Shown piece after piece: positions 8,628-16,466 of a DNA stretch of 64,000 bases. Origin of the DNA: Flavobacterium aquidurense (lineage in GTDB: Bacteria > Bacteroidota > Bacteroidia > Flavobacteriales > Flavobacteriaceae); contig FNPS01000003.1 of assembly GCA_900107365.1 (NCBI GenBank), forward strand, positions 496,001 to 560,000. Direction: 5' to 3'. Each line of letters opens with the position of its first letter. The first letter of the stretch is position 1. The translations under genes and the position numbers were made by a program. The notes below the pieces were generated by a model. The model had not been told where the DNA came from and searched no databases. It saw only the letters and a program-made list of their open reading frames with translations.

Positions 8628-9068
8628 CTATTTAGCCAATGTTTTATAAAATCCAAATTTGCTAATAAATTCATCATATTCTTCTTGGAAACTTTTCTTT
8701 TCATGATGAATTTCTTGCTTCATAATATAATCTCGAACTTTATCAACTACAGATTCTGAAACTGAAACTGCAAAATATTCATCCTGCCATTCAAATTTTT
8801 CTTTTGTCAATTTATTTTTATTAATCCAAAAAGAAGATTCTCCTTTAATTAGATGCATGATTTTTTTAATATTTTGTTCAACTCCCAAGGAAACTAAACA
8901 ATGGCAATGATCTGAATATCCATTTATGAAATCAATATAGATTCCTTTCTCTTTTGCATTGTCACTTATGTGGTTCCAAACTTTTTTTCTCAATTCTACT
9001 GAATCTAAAAATGGAAATCTATTTTTTGTGCTCCAAACAAAATGAATGTAAACTTTAATATACGGCAT
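8628..9068 (-). CDS. REP-associated tyrosine transposase (IS200/IS605-like Y1 family)
   Basis: This 146-residue single-domain Y1 transposase starts MPYIKVYIHFVWSTKN, a typical opening for the family. The HUH metal site is His54 and His56 in SDHCHCL, and Tyr114 in VRDYIMKQ is the likely DNA-linking tyrosine. These enzymes cut single-stranded DNA at REP hairpins, and a symmetrical palindrome block lies directly downstream. All active residues appear intact. The gene interrupts the minus-strand cobalamin operon: the cobT stop codon is 19 bases upstream and cobS starts beyond the palindromes. I use 9068 rather than a longer frame overlapping cobT. Confidence 0.92.
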   Translation of the reverse strand: MPYIKVYIHFVWSTKNRFPFLDSVELRKKVWNHISDNAKEKGIYIDFINGYSDHCHCLVSLGVEQNIKKIMHLIKGESSFWINKNKLTKEKFEWQDEYFAVSVSESVVDKVRDYIMKQEIHHEKKSFQEEYDEFISKFGFYKTLAK

Positions 9069-9087
9069 ATATAATAACTTAAAATCT

Positions 9088-10767
9088 CTATTTCCTACTA
9101 ACCCCGGCACTCTCAAAACTGGCCATTTCATTCAAAAAAGCCTCTGCCGATTTCAAAATAGGAAAAGCAATTGCACAACCCGTTCCTTCTCCGAGACGCA
9201 AATCTAAATTTAAAATTGGTTTTGCATGTAAATATTGAAGTAATTTTTGATGTGCCTGTTCCGCAGAGCAGTGGCAAAAAACAGCATTTTTAATTGTGGA
9301 AGGATTTATTTTTGAGGCAATTAAAAAAGCGACACTGCAAATAAAACCGTCAATTAAAATTAGCATATTGTTTTCAAACGCAGTCAGCATTCCGCTTGCC
9401 ATTTGTATAATTTCAAAACCGCCAAAATAAGCCAGTTGCTCTTTTAATTCGGCTTGACCGGAATAATTTTTAATGGCACTTTTAAGAAAATCCTCTTTTT
9501 GAAGTAATTTTTTATCTTCAACTCCGGTTCCTTTTCCAACACACTCTTCAATCGGAAAACCAGTTAAAAGACTCATTAAAACAGAAGCTGTAGAAGTATT
9601 TCCAATTCCCATTTCGCCAAAACCAATACAGTTTGAACCTGTTTTTGCAATATTTTCGACTATTGTTTTTCCTTTTTCAAAACACAATTGTAATTCGGTT
9701 TCGCTCATGGCAGGCGCGTGTAGAAACGATTGGGTTCCCTTAGCGATTTTAGCATTAATCAAATTAGCATTGGTTGGAAAATCATAATTTACGCCCGAAT
9801 CTACAATGGACAACTGAATGTCATTTTGTTTGCAAAAAACATTGATTGCCGCGCCGCCATCCAGAAAATTACCAACCATTTGTCGCGTTACATCTTGCGG
9901 ATAAGCGCTCACACCATGATTTGCAATTCCGTGATCTGCTGCAAAAACAACAATATTCGGATTTATAATTTTCGGATTTAAACTTTCAAAAACCGTTGCG
10001 ATCTGAAAAGCTAAAGTTTCCAGAGTTCCTAAAGCTCCAATTGGTTTGGTTTTACCGTCTATTTTTTCTTGTAATTCTTTACTGAAATCATTTTCATTCT
10101 CAGCTTCCCTTTCAGATTTTAATTTCAAATCAGAAATATAACTTTCTGTTACATTTTTAATTTCTGTACAAATTGGAGCTTCTGATTTCTGTTTCCAGTG
10201 CAATTGCTGCAACATCGGCTGATTGTTGTAATTCGTGGCTGGTTTTCCAACGCAGAAATAACCCAGAGGTTCAATGTTTTCTGGTAAATCAAGTATTTTT
10301 TTAAATTGATGGTAATTCAAAATAGAAACCCAGCCCATGCCGTAACCCTGATCGGTAAGGGAAAGCCAGATATTCTGAGCTGCACAAACCGAACTAAATT
10401 TAACTGCTTCATTGCTGCCAACAGTTCCAATCGTAAATTGATTCAGAACTGATCGGTCATAAGCAATAATTAATCCAATAGGTGCTTCTTCAATCGCTTC
10501 TAATTTCAGCGATTTATAATGTTCTTTTTGTTCCGGATTATCCGTTAGCGTTTCGGCTTTTTTATTATAATCCAAAAACAAATCTTTAATAGCACTTTTT
10601 ACATCTGCTGATTTAATGATATAATATCGTGTAGCATCCGTAAGTCCAACCGATGGTGCCCAATGTCCGGCCTGTAAAGCTTTTTCAATCACTTCATCAG
10701 GAACTTCATCAGCGGTAAAATGTCGGGTATCACGGCGCGATTTTAAAATATCATCTAAGTAGCTCAT
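9088..10767 (-). CDS. BluB-CobT fusion: DMB synthase and nicotinate-nucleotide:DMB phosphoribosyltransferase
   Basis: This 559-residue protein carries two enzymes. Residues 1 to about 205 are a BluB-type nitroreductase fold (SRRDTRHF, WAPSVGLTDATRYY, YGMGWVSI), which breaks down FMNH2 with oxygen to form 5,6-dimethylbenzimidazole. Residues from about 225 are CobT (KPIGALGTLE, FAADHGIANHGVSAYPQ, GFGEMGIGNTSTAS, and LRLGEGTGCAIAFP with the catalytic glutamate), which activates that base to alpha-ribazole phosphate. A charged linker separates them. Joining the two consecutive steps suggests channelling of the base. A comparable fusion is known from Propionibacterium freudenreichii. Confidence 0.95.
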   Translation of the reverse strand: MSYLDDILKSRRDTRHFTADEVPDEVIEKALQAGHWAPSVGLTDATRYYIIKSADVKSAIKDLFLDYNKKAETLTDNPEQKEHYKSLKLEAIEEAPIGLIIAYDRSVLNQFTIGTVGSNEAVKFSSVCAAQNIWLSLTDQGYGMGWVSILNYHQFKKILDLPENIEPLGYFCVGKPATNYNNQPMLQQLHWKQKSEAPICTEIKNVTESYISDLKLKSEREAENENDFSKELQEKIDGKTKPIGALGTLETLAFQIATVFESLNPKIINPNIVVFAADHGIANHGVSAYPQDVTRQMVGNFLDGGAAINVFCKQNDIQLSIVDSGVNYDFPTNANLINAKIAKGTQSFLHAPAMSETELQLCFEKGKTIVENIAKTGSNCIGFGEMGIGNTSTASVLMSLLTGFPIEECVGKGTGVEDKKLLQKEDFLKSAIKNYSGQAELKEQLAYFGGFEIIQMASGMLTAFENNMLILIDGFICSVAFLIASKINPSTIKNAVFCHCSAEQAHQKLLQYLHAKPILNLDLRLGEGTGCAIAFPILKSAEAFLNEMASFESAGVSRK

Positions 10768-10769
10768 TT

Positions 10770-10915
10770 AAATTCCAGTTTTTTTAAATTCCAAATTCCA
10801 ATGAATGACAATTGCAAAAATCAAAGTCATTTTCATTGTAGAATTTAAAGGTTTAAAGATTTAAGTAAAGGTAAAGTAAAGCGTTGGAATTTGGAATTTA
10901 AAAAAATTGGAATTT
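10770..10915. repeat. 32-bp inverted repeat of heptamers filling the cobU-cobT gap
   Basis: The arms at 10770-10801 and 10884-10915 are inverted copies with one mismatch in 32 bases. Each arm is built from 7-base units (AATTCCA / TTGGAAT). The repeat begins just upstream of the cobT start and ends 3 bases from the cobU stop, so it occupies the entire gap. The 82-base core is A-rich, with TTTAAAG and TAAAG steps. Confidence 0.85.
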
Positions 10916-10918
10916 ATT

Positions 10919-11428
10919 TTAGCCTTTTATTTTTACCGGAATTCCAGAAACCATCAAAACCACTTCATCTGCATTTGAGGCCAAAAACTGATTCATCCAG
11001 CCTTGCAATTCTGTAAATTTTCTGCCAATATGAGTTTCCGCATGAACCCCCATTCCAATTTCGTTGGTCACAATAATTAGTGTTGCATTTTCCTGACTGG
11101 CCATGGCAAGAAATTCTTTTTTTGCTTCTTCCAAACTTACAGCCACATCATATTTTGTATCAACAAAAAAATTGGTTAACCAAAGTGTTACGCAATCAAT
11201 CAGCGCCACTTTTCCTGAAAAATCAATTTCACTTAAATGTTTTTCTTTTTCAATATTGGTCCAGCGTTCGTCGCGTTCCTGCTGATGGCGGTCGATTCTG
11301 TTCTGGAAATCATCATCCCATTTTCTGGCTGTTGCGACATAAACTGGTGTATCCGAAAGTTTCAACGCTAAATTTTGGGCATAACTGCTTTTTCCTGATC
11401 GTTCGCCTCCGGTAATTAAGTAAATCAT
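10919..11428 (-). CDS. cobU: Adenosylcobinamide kinase / adenosylcobinamide-phosphate guanylyltransferase
   Basis: This 169-residue bifunctional enzyme has the P-loop GGERSGKSS at residues 7-15, TARKWDDDF with the RHQQERDERW segment around 50-57 that holds the guanylylated histidine, and VTNEIGMGVH near residue 122. It phosphorylates adenosylcobinamide and then attaches GMP, making the substrate of CobS. Length and motifs are standard. It is upstream of bluB-cobT on the same strand, but the gap between them is filled by a long inverted repeat, and the gap before it holds a second heptamer array. Confidence 0.95.
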   Translation of the reverse strand: MIYLITGGERSGKSSYAQNLALKLSDTPVYVATARKWDDDFQNRIDRHQQERDERWTNIEKEKHLSEIDFSGKVALIDCVTLWLTNFFVDTKYDVAVSLEEAKKEFLAMASQENATLIIVTNEIGMGVHAETHIGRKFTELQGWMNQFLASNADEVVLMVSGIPVKIKG

Positions 11429-11433
11429 TTTTT

Positions 11434-11580
11434 TTGAAATGTAAAATGTGAGTTGTGAAATGTAAAATGTGAGTTGTGAAATGTAAAATGTGAAATGTGA
11501 AATGCAAGCGTTGAATTGTGAAGGACAAAATGATATTCAATAATGACATTTTACTTTTTACAAATCACATTTCGCAGCTT
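11434..11580. repeat. Tandem 7-bp repeats (GAAATGT family) with an inverted arm
   Basis: From 11435 to 11504 about ten consecutive 7-base units appear (GAAATGT, AAAATGT, GAGTTGT variants). An inverted arm of the same type (ACATTTTAC, CACATTTCG) lies at 11546-11580. The block fills the gap between cobU and the upstream CWC/DUF5522 gene. A frame that runs through it encodes only a periodic HFTTHIL peptide and is not a gene. Confidence 0.85.
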
Positions 11581-11582
11581 AT

Positions 11583-11945
11583 TTAATAAGGACAATGACG
11601 ACAATCATTTCCGCAACAGCTTCCTCTTCTTAAATGAAACCATGTTGTAAAAACACATTTGTCATTTTCGATATAATAATCAATGTCTTCAATGAGTTTT
11701 TCTGTTTTGGGTAAAGATAATGCTTTATTATGTAGTGCTCTTTTGGGAGTCATTGTTTCTAAATAGGCGTCAATTTTGTCGACGCAGGCTTCTTTAAAGC
11801 AGACTGGACAAAGACAGTCTCCTCCGTCAGAAAGATTAAAAATAGGAGGGAAATCATTACACCAACATTTGTTTTCAACAGAAATATCTCCGCAGCTAAA
11901 AGTAGATTCGCAACTTGAGCAAACTTTGGTTTTCGTGGTATTCAT
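11583..11945 (-). CDS. Cysteine-rich CWC and DUF5522 two-domain protein
   Basis: This 120-residue protein has an N-terminal cysteine-rich part with C9, C12, C18, C28 and CLCPVCF at about 44-50, which looks like a zinc-binding CWC family domain. A C-terminal DUF5522-like part ends in RGSCCGNDCRHCPY. The two domains are often separate genes, so this may be a fusion. It lies at the head of the minus-strand cobalamin genes and diverges from btuF, but nothing in it points to a corrinoid role. Metal binding is likely from the cysteine pattern; function is unknown. Confidence 0.8.
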   Translation of the reverse strand: MNTTKTKVCSSCESTFSCGDISVENKCWCNDFPPIFNLSDGGDCLCPVCFKEACVDKIDAYLETMTPKRALHNKALSLPKTEKLIEDIDYYIENDKCVFTTWFHLRRGSCCGNDCRHCPY

Positions 11946-12012
11946 AAATAGTAAAAGATGATTTGTTGAATTTTGTAAGAATAAAAGTAAACAAAAAATT
12001 TAGAAATTGCCT

Positions 12013-12020
12013 TACCTTTG
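12013..12020 (+). promoter_or_regulatory. Candidate -7 element for btuFC
   Basis: TACCTTTG fits the TAnnTTTG consensus. No convincing -33 element sits at the right distance. It would leave a leader of about 90 bases before btuF. I looked for a cobalamin aptamer in this leader and found none. Confidence 0.45.
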
Positions 12021-12119
12021 TCGTTATTGAAAATTTATATTTTTCAAAATTTAGTATTCAAAATCTGTGCCGATATTGGGTATTAACGATTTCAATTTCC
12101 AAAATAGTATAACCAACTT

Positions 12120-13262
12120 ATGAAACATTTATTACCTAAATCCATTTTTGTTTTGTCTTTTTTTCTTTTTATTAGTTGTAAAAAAAATGAAACTACCGAA
12201 GTTGCAACATCTCCAATTGCCAAAAATAGTATCGAATATGCGTCTGGACTTTCCATTGTAAAACAAGAAGGATATTCTGTTGTAACGGTTAGCAATCCAT
12301 GGCCAAATGCCAATGAAAATTTCACTTATATTTTAAAAGAGAAAGACGCTAAGGTTCCTGACAGTCTTCAGTCTTATACAACAATCAACGTTCCGTTGGA
12401 AACGGTTGTTGTCACATCAACCACCAATATTCCCTATCTTGAAATGCTGGATGTTGAGAATAAATTGGTTGGTTTTCCGCATACCGATTATATTTCTTCT
12501 GAAAAAACCAGAATATTAATTGATAAAGGTTCTGTGAAAAACGTTGGGCAAAACGAAAAATTAAACATTGAACAATTAATCGATTTAGCACCAAATCTGA
12601 TTGTGACTTTTGGAGTTGACAACAACAATCCGATGCTGGATAATTTGAAAAAAAGTGGTTTAAATGTTATGATCCAGGCGGATTGGATGGAACAATCTCC
12701 ACTTGGGAAAGCAGAATGGATTAAGCTTTACGGCGCCTTATTTGGTAAGGAAGATAAAGCCAAAGAATTGTTTGATAAAATTGTTGAAAGCTATAAGCAG
12801 GCTAAGAAATTAGTAGCAGACAAACCTGCAACTACAACAGTGTTATACGGTTCTATGTATGAAGATGTTTGGTATGTGGCAAAAGGAAATAGCTGGGTAG
12901 CGCAATTTATGAAAGATGCACAGTCTAATTATTTATGGGCCGATTTAAAAGGTACCGGGAGTGAAGGTTTGTCGTTCGAAAAAGTGTTAGACAAAGCTAA
13001 AACTGCAAACGTTTGGATTGCGTCAGGATCTTTTCTGACTTTGGCCGAATTAGAGAAAGCAAACCCACATTATAGTGAATTTGACGCTTTTAAAAACAAA
13101 TCTATTTATACTTTAGAAAGTAAATTTGGAGCAACTGGCGGAACCATTTATTATGAGTTATCTCCAAGCCGTCCAGATTTGGTTTTAAAAGATTATATCA
13201 AAATTTTTCATCCGGATTTGTTACCGAGTTATGAGTTTACTTTTGCATCTAAACTGAATTAA
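12120..13262 (+). CDS. btuF: ABC transporter substrate-binding lipoprotein, probable cobalamin carrier
   Basis: This 380-residue lipoprotein has its lipobox at FISC (Cys20). The body is a helical-backbone periplasmic binding protein of the iron/cobalamin class, with EMLDVENKLVGFPHTDYISS, LAPNLIVTFG and a C-terminal YYELSPSRPDLVLKDYIKIFHP typical of BtuF/FecB-like proteins. It would receive the ligand from the BtuB-like receptor and deliver it to BtuC. The next gene starts one base after its stop. The class also carries siderophores; the setting among cob genes makes cobalamin most likely. Confidence 0.88.
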   Translation: MKHLLPKSIFVLSFFLFISCKKNETTEVATSPIAKNSIEYASGLSIVKQEGYSVVTVSNPWPNANENFTYILKEKDAKVPDSLQSYTTINVPLETVVVTSTTNIPYLEMLDVENKLVGFPHTDYISSEKTRILIDKGSVKNVGQNEKLNIEQLIDLAPNLIVTFGVDNNNPMLDNLKKSGLNVMIQADWMEQSPLGKAEWIKLYGALFGKEDKAKELFDKIVESYKQAKKLVADKPATTTVLYGSMYEDVWYVAKGNSWVAQFMKDAQSNYLWADLKGTGSEGLSFEKVLDKAKTANVWIASGSFLTLAELEKANPHYSEFDAFKNKSIYTLESKFGATGGTIYYELSPSRPDLVLKDYIKIFHPDLLPSYEFTFASKLN

Positions 13263-13263
13263 A

Positions 13264-14292
13264 TTGGCAAACAAAAAACGAAATACCATTTTATTTATCG
13301 TTCTTGGTTTAGGGCTTTTGCTAATGTTTTTTGCGAGCCTTAGTTTAGGTTCGGTAAATATTCCCTTTAGAGATGTTTATGCAAGTCTGACGGGAGGCCA
13401 AGCCAGTAAATCGACCTGGGAATATATTATTATAAATTACCGTTTGCCAAAAGCAATTACAGCAATTTTAGTTGGAACCGGGCTTTCGATCAGTGGTTTG
13501 TTAATGCAGACATTATTTAGAAATCCGCTTGCAGGACCGTATGTTTTAGGATTAAGTTCAGGCGCAAGTCTGGGTGTAGCTTTTGTAATTCTGGGTGCTG
13601 GATTTTTGCCTTCTTTTTTAAAAGTTATTGCCTTATCATCATACGGAATTGTTTTGGCTTCGACCATAGGAAGCACACTTGTTTTATTGTTGGTTTTAGT
13701 GGTTTCACAACGCTTACGTGACACGATGGCAATCTTGATCGTTGGATTAATGTTTGGAAGTTTTACCACGGCAATTGTCAGTGTTTTAACTTATTTTAGT
13801 ACTGCAGAACAGCTTCAGAAATTTACTTTTTGGTCCTTAGGTAATCTTGGAAATCTTTCCTGGAAATCAATAACTGTTTTATCAGCCAGCGTATTTTTTG
13901 GTTTAGTTTTAAGTGCGGGCAGTATAAAACCTTTGAATGCTTTGCTTGTGGGAGAAAATTACGCAAGAAGTATGGGGTTAAATTTAAGAAAAGCACGTTT
14001 GATCATTATTTTTGCAACCAGTATTCTAGCCGGAAGTATAACTGCTTTTGCAGGCCCGATTGCTTTTATTGGTCTGGCAGTTCCGCATATAGCAAAACTA
14101 ACTTTTCAAACCAGTAATCATATGATTCTGTTTTGGAGCACATTGCTTTTTGGAGCTATTATTGTATTATTCTGCGATATAGTTTCTCAAATGCCAGGAT
14201 TCGATGTTACGCTTCCTATAAATGCAATTACGTCGATAATTGGCGCGCCGGTAGTAATTTGGTTATTAATAAGAAAAAGAAACTTTCAGTAA
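13264..14292 (+). CDS. btuC: FecCD/BtuC-type ABC transporter permease
   Basis: This 342-residue permease has eight to ten membrane helices and family motifs: RLPKAITAILVG, GLLMQTLFRNPLAGPYVLGLSSGASLG, and FAGPIAFIGLAVPH with the cytoplasmic coupling helix. It starts with TTG at 13264, one base after the btuF stop; the next ATG would remove the first membrane helix, so TTG is the likely start. It would form the channel for the substrate handed over by BtuF. Its ATPase partner is not adjacent: a GxxExxY cassette separates the two. Confidence 0.9.
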   Translation: MANKKRNTILFIVLGLGLLLMFFASLSLGSVNIPFRDVYASLTGGQASKSTWEYIIINYRLPKAITAILVGTGLSISGLLMQTLFRNPLAGPYVLGLSSGASLGVAFVILGAGFLPSFLKVIALSSYGIVLASTIGSTLVLLLVLVVSQRLRDTMAILIVGLMFGSFTTAIVSVLTYFSTAEQLQKFTFWSLGNLGNLSWKSITVLSASVFFGLVLSAGSIKPLNALLVGENYARSMGLNLRKARLIIIFATSILAGSITAFAGPIAFIGLAVPHIAKLTFQTSNHMILFWSTLLFGAIIVLFCDIVSQMPGFDVTLPINAITSIIGAPVVIWLLIRKRNFQ

Positions 14293-14320
14293 AAACTTAC
14301 AAATATTTAATATCTTAGTT

Positions 14321-14940
14321 TTTTAAACACATAGAAACATAGTTTTGCACGCTTAAAAAAAGGCATTTCACTTTTCTTCAAAAAACATAGTTGTAGTGAA
14401 AGTTAAAATGTGGTTCTATATTTAACTAACAATAATGATTACTCAAAAATATTTAGACGAACTAACCTATAATGTAATTGGTGCTTGCATTGAAGTACAT
14501 AAAATAATTGGAAAAGGATTATTAGAAAATGTGTATCATAAATGTTTGAAGGAAGAATTACAACATAGAAAGCTGAACTTTTTTACTGAAATGAAAGTTC
14601 CTTTGATTTATAAAAACAAAGAATTGAGTGCAGATCTAAGATGTGATTTATTTGTGGAAAACTGTTTAGTAGTGGAATTAAAAACGGTTTCTGAAATCAG
14701 TCCCATTCATGAAGCGCAATTGTTAACTTATATGAAACTATGCAAAGCCCCAAAAGGAATTATAATTAACTTTAATTGCCAAAATATTTATAAAGAAGGC
14801 CAAAAAACCTTTGTAAATGAATATTTCAAATTATTACCAAAGTTGTAGCAACATACGCTATGTGTTAATTTACAAGTAAATTTTAAAATCAACTATTCCA
14901 CATAAAGAAAGAAAACTATGTTCTCTATGTGTTTAAAAAG
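14321..14940. mobile_element. Inverted-repeat cassette holding a GxxExxY gene
   Basis: A left arm at 14321-14346 (core TTTTAAACACATAG then AACATAGTTTT) and a right arm at about 14911-14940 are inverted copies, with one inserted base and a substitution. They enclose the GxxExxY gene. The unit lies between btuC and btuD, which normally sit next to each other. A second small hairpin (TTTCACT / AGTGAAA) lies inside the left end. No target-site duplication is evident. Confidence 0.6.
14435..14848 (+). CDS. GxxExxY family protein, PD-(D/E)XK nuclease-like
   Basis: This 137-residue protein has the name-giving motif GLLENVY (residues 29-35), then CDLFVENCLVVELK at about 69-82, which supplies the D and ExK of a PD-(D/E)XK nuclease fold. 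The family is widespread in Bacteroidota and its role is not established. It lies inside a pair of inverted repeats and interrupts the btuC-btuD gene order on the same strand. This suggests the gene moved in as a unit. All motif residues are intact. Confidence 0.88.
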   Translation: MITQKYLDELTYNVIGACIEVHKIIGKGLLENVYHKCLKEELQHRKLNFFTEMKVPLIYKNKELSADLRCDLFVENCLVVELKTVSEISPIHEAQLLTYMKLCKAPKGIIINFNCQNIYKEGQKTFVNEYFKLLPKL

Positions 14941-14950
14941 TAGCCCCACA

Positions 14951-15727
14951 ATGAAAACCATACTAAGCACATCAAATCTAACAATTGGCTATAAATCCAA
15001 GAAAGCAACTGTGACTATTGCTGAAAATTTAAATTTGAATTTAGATTCAGGAAAACTCATTTCATTAATTGGTGCAAACGGAATAGGGAAATCAACTTTA
15101 TTGCGAACTATAACTGGAATTCAGCATCCATTAGGCGGAAATGTTTTTCTGAATGATAAAAACATAGCGGCTTACAATCCTTTAGATTTAGCACAAAATT
15201 TAAGTTTGGTTTTAACTGAAAAATTACCACCAAGTAATCTTTCTGTTTTTGAATTAGTAGCGTTAGGACGACAGCCTTATACCAATTGGATTGGGACTTT
15301 AACCCCAGAAGATATAGAGAAAGTTCAGGAAGCGATGGCATTGACTCAAATTGAACATTTGGCTCAAAAAAGACATTTTGAAATAAGTGACGGACAATTA
15401 CAAAAGGTTTTAATTGCGAGAGCTTTGGCACAAGATACGCCTTTGATTATTTTGGATGAACCGACAACACATCTTGATTTATTACATAAAGTTTCGCTTT
15501 TTAAATTGCTAAAAAAGCTAACACAAGAAACGCAGAAATGCATTTTGTTTTCGACTCACGATATCGATTTGGCAATTCAGTTAAGCGATGAAATGATCAT
15601 CATGACGCCAGAATTTGTGGTGCAGGATGAACCTTGTAATTTAATCTCAAAAGGAAGTTTTGAAACCTTGTTCAAAGACGAACATATTGTTTTTGATGCC
15701 GAAAAAGGGAAGTTTGTTATTACGTAG
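14951..15727 (+). CDS. btuD: ABC transporter ATP-binding protein, probable BtuD
   Basis: This 258-residue ATPase has Walker A GANGIGKST, a signature motif ISDGQ (a variant of LSGGQ), Walker B LIILDEPTTHLDL, and the switch histidine in FSTHDID. It belongs to the iron/cobalamin importer class and should power BtuC. The start at 14951 gives MKTILSTSNLTIGY; a longer frame from 14918 runs into the inverted repeat and is unlikely. It is separated from btuC by the GxxExxY cassette, so its transcription may depend on read-through of that cassette or on a promoter inside it. Confidence 0.88.
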   Translation: MKTILSTSNLTIGYKSKKATVTIAENLNLNLDSGKLISLIGANGIGKSTLLRTITGIQHPLGGNVFLNDKNIAAYNPLDLAQNLSLVLTEKLPPSNLSVFELVALGRQPYTNWIGTLTPEDIEKVQEAMALTQIEHLAQKRHFEISDGQLQKVLIARALAQDTPLIILDEPTTHLDLLHKVSLFKLLKKLTQETQKCILFSTHDIDLAIQLSDEMIIMTPEFVVQDEPCNLISKGSFETLFKDEHIVFDAEKGKFVIT

Positions 15728-15736
15728 AGGTTCTAA

Positions 15737-15900
15737 GTCCCAGCGGGACGTCATATTTATAGAAATGTTAATTACGTTTTAATACAACCCTGTAGGGGTG
15801 AAATATTTATTTTTTCAAATTCAAAAATTAAGATATCGCTCCGCTGGAGCTCCAGGAGGTGATTTAATATTGAGCTATAAACATAACGCTCCTCTGGAGC
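15737..15900. repeat. Cluster of four GC-stem mini-hairpins
   Basis: Four small hairpins lie within 165 bases between converging genes: GTCCC-AGC-GGGAC (15737-15749), ACCC-TGTA-GGGGT (15787-15799), GCTCC-GCT-GGAGC (15838-15850) and GCTCC-TCT-GGAGC (15888-15900). The last two differ only in the loop. They stand out against the AT-rich surroundings and look like remnants of REP-type repeats. Confidence 0.75.
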
Positions 15901-15914
15901 TTATAATTATAATC

Positions 15915-16373
15915 TTAAACTTTCTTCAGTCCAATCTGTCTCTTAGCTTCCCCAACCACAAAAGCCACAGAATTCGCAATATTAAAACTACGGATTAATT
16001 TCGACATCGGAATCGTTAAATGATTCTCAAAACGAGCTAAAACTTCTTGGCTTAAACCAACACTTTCTTTTCCGAAAACCAACCAGTCTCCATCCTGAAA
16101 ATCAGTTTCTAAATAGGATTTCTCCGCATGTGAACTCATTAAAAAAACACGTGACAGATCTGGAATCTGCTGAATCCATTCTTCTATATTTTGATATTCG
16201 GTTACGTCAAGGTGCACCCAATAATCCAAACCGGAACGTTTCAGGTTCTTATCATTAATCACAAATCCGAAAGGATGAATTAAATGCAGGCGACTTTCAG
16301 TTCCCACACATAAGCGTCCAATATTTCCAGTATTATTTGGTATTTCAGGTTCTACAAGAACAACGTTTAGCAT
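15915..16373 (-). CDS. trmL: tRNA (cytidine(34)-2'-O)-methyltransferase
   Basis: This 152-residue SPOUT methyltransferase starts LNVVLVEPEIPNNTGNIGRLC, and further signatures are VFGKESVGL (about residues 97-105) and the C-terminal knot region MSKLIRSFNIANSVAFVVGEAKRQ. TrmL methylates the ribose at wobble position 34 of tRNA-Leu isoacceptors using S-adenosylmethionine. Length and motifs are standard. The gene is upstream of a pseudouridine synthase gene on the other side of a repeat-filled gap, and its 3' end faces a hairpin cluster. Confidence 0.93.
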   Translation of the reverse strand: MLNVVLVEPEIPNNTGNIGRLCVGTESRLHLIHPFGFVINDKNLKRSGLDYWVHLDVTEYQNIEEWIQQIPDLSRVFLMSSHAEKSYLETDFQDGDWLVFGKESVGLSQEVLARFENHLTIPMSKLIRSFNIANSVAFVVGEAKRQIGLKKV

Positions 16374-16380
16374 TTTTTTA

Positions 16381-16466
16381 TTTTAAAAAGTTAGATGTTA
16401 GATTTTAAAAGTTAGATGATTGGTAGTCAAAATAATTATCTAATTGACATATTTTCTAATTATCTA
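16381..16466. repeat. Degenerate TTAGAT/ATCTAA repeats in inverted arms
   Basis: GTTAGAT appears three times at 16389-16417 in 7- and 14-base steps, and inverted copies (AATTATCTAATTG) appear at 16433-16465. The right arm runs into the end of the downstream gene, whose last codons (Leu-Asp-Asn-stop) are made of repeat sequence. Confidence 0.7.

Noticed and set aside
11435..11504. Possible CRISPR array
   Set aside because: The units are 7 bases long and contiguous, with no spacers and no cas genes nearby.
11313..11549. Open frame encoding a periodic HFTTHIL peptide
   Set aside because: It arises from the heptamer array and overlaps cobU on the same strand in another frame.
12021..12119. Cobalamin riboswitch before btuF
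   Set aside because: None of the aptamer landmarks are present in the leader on either strand.
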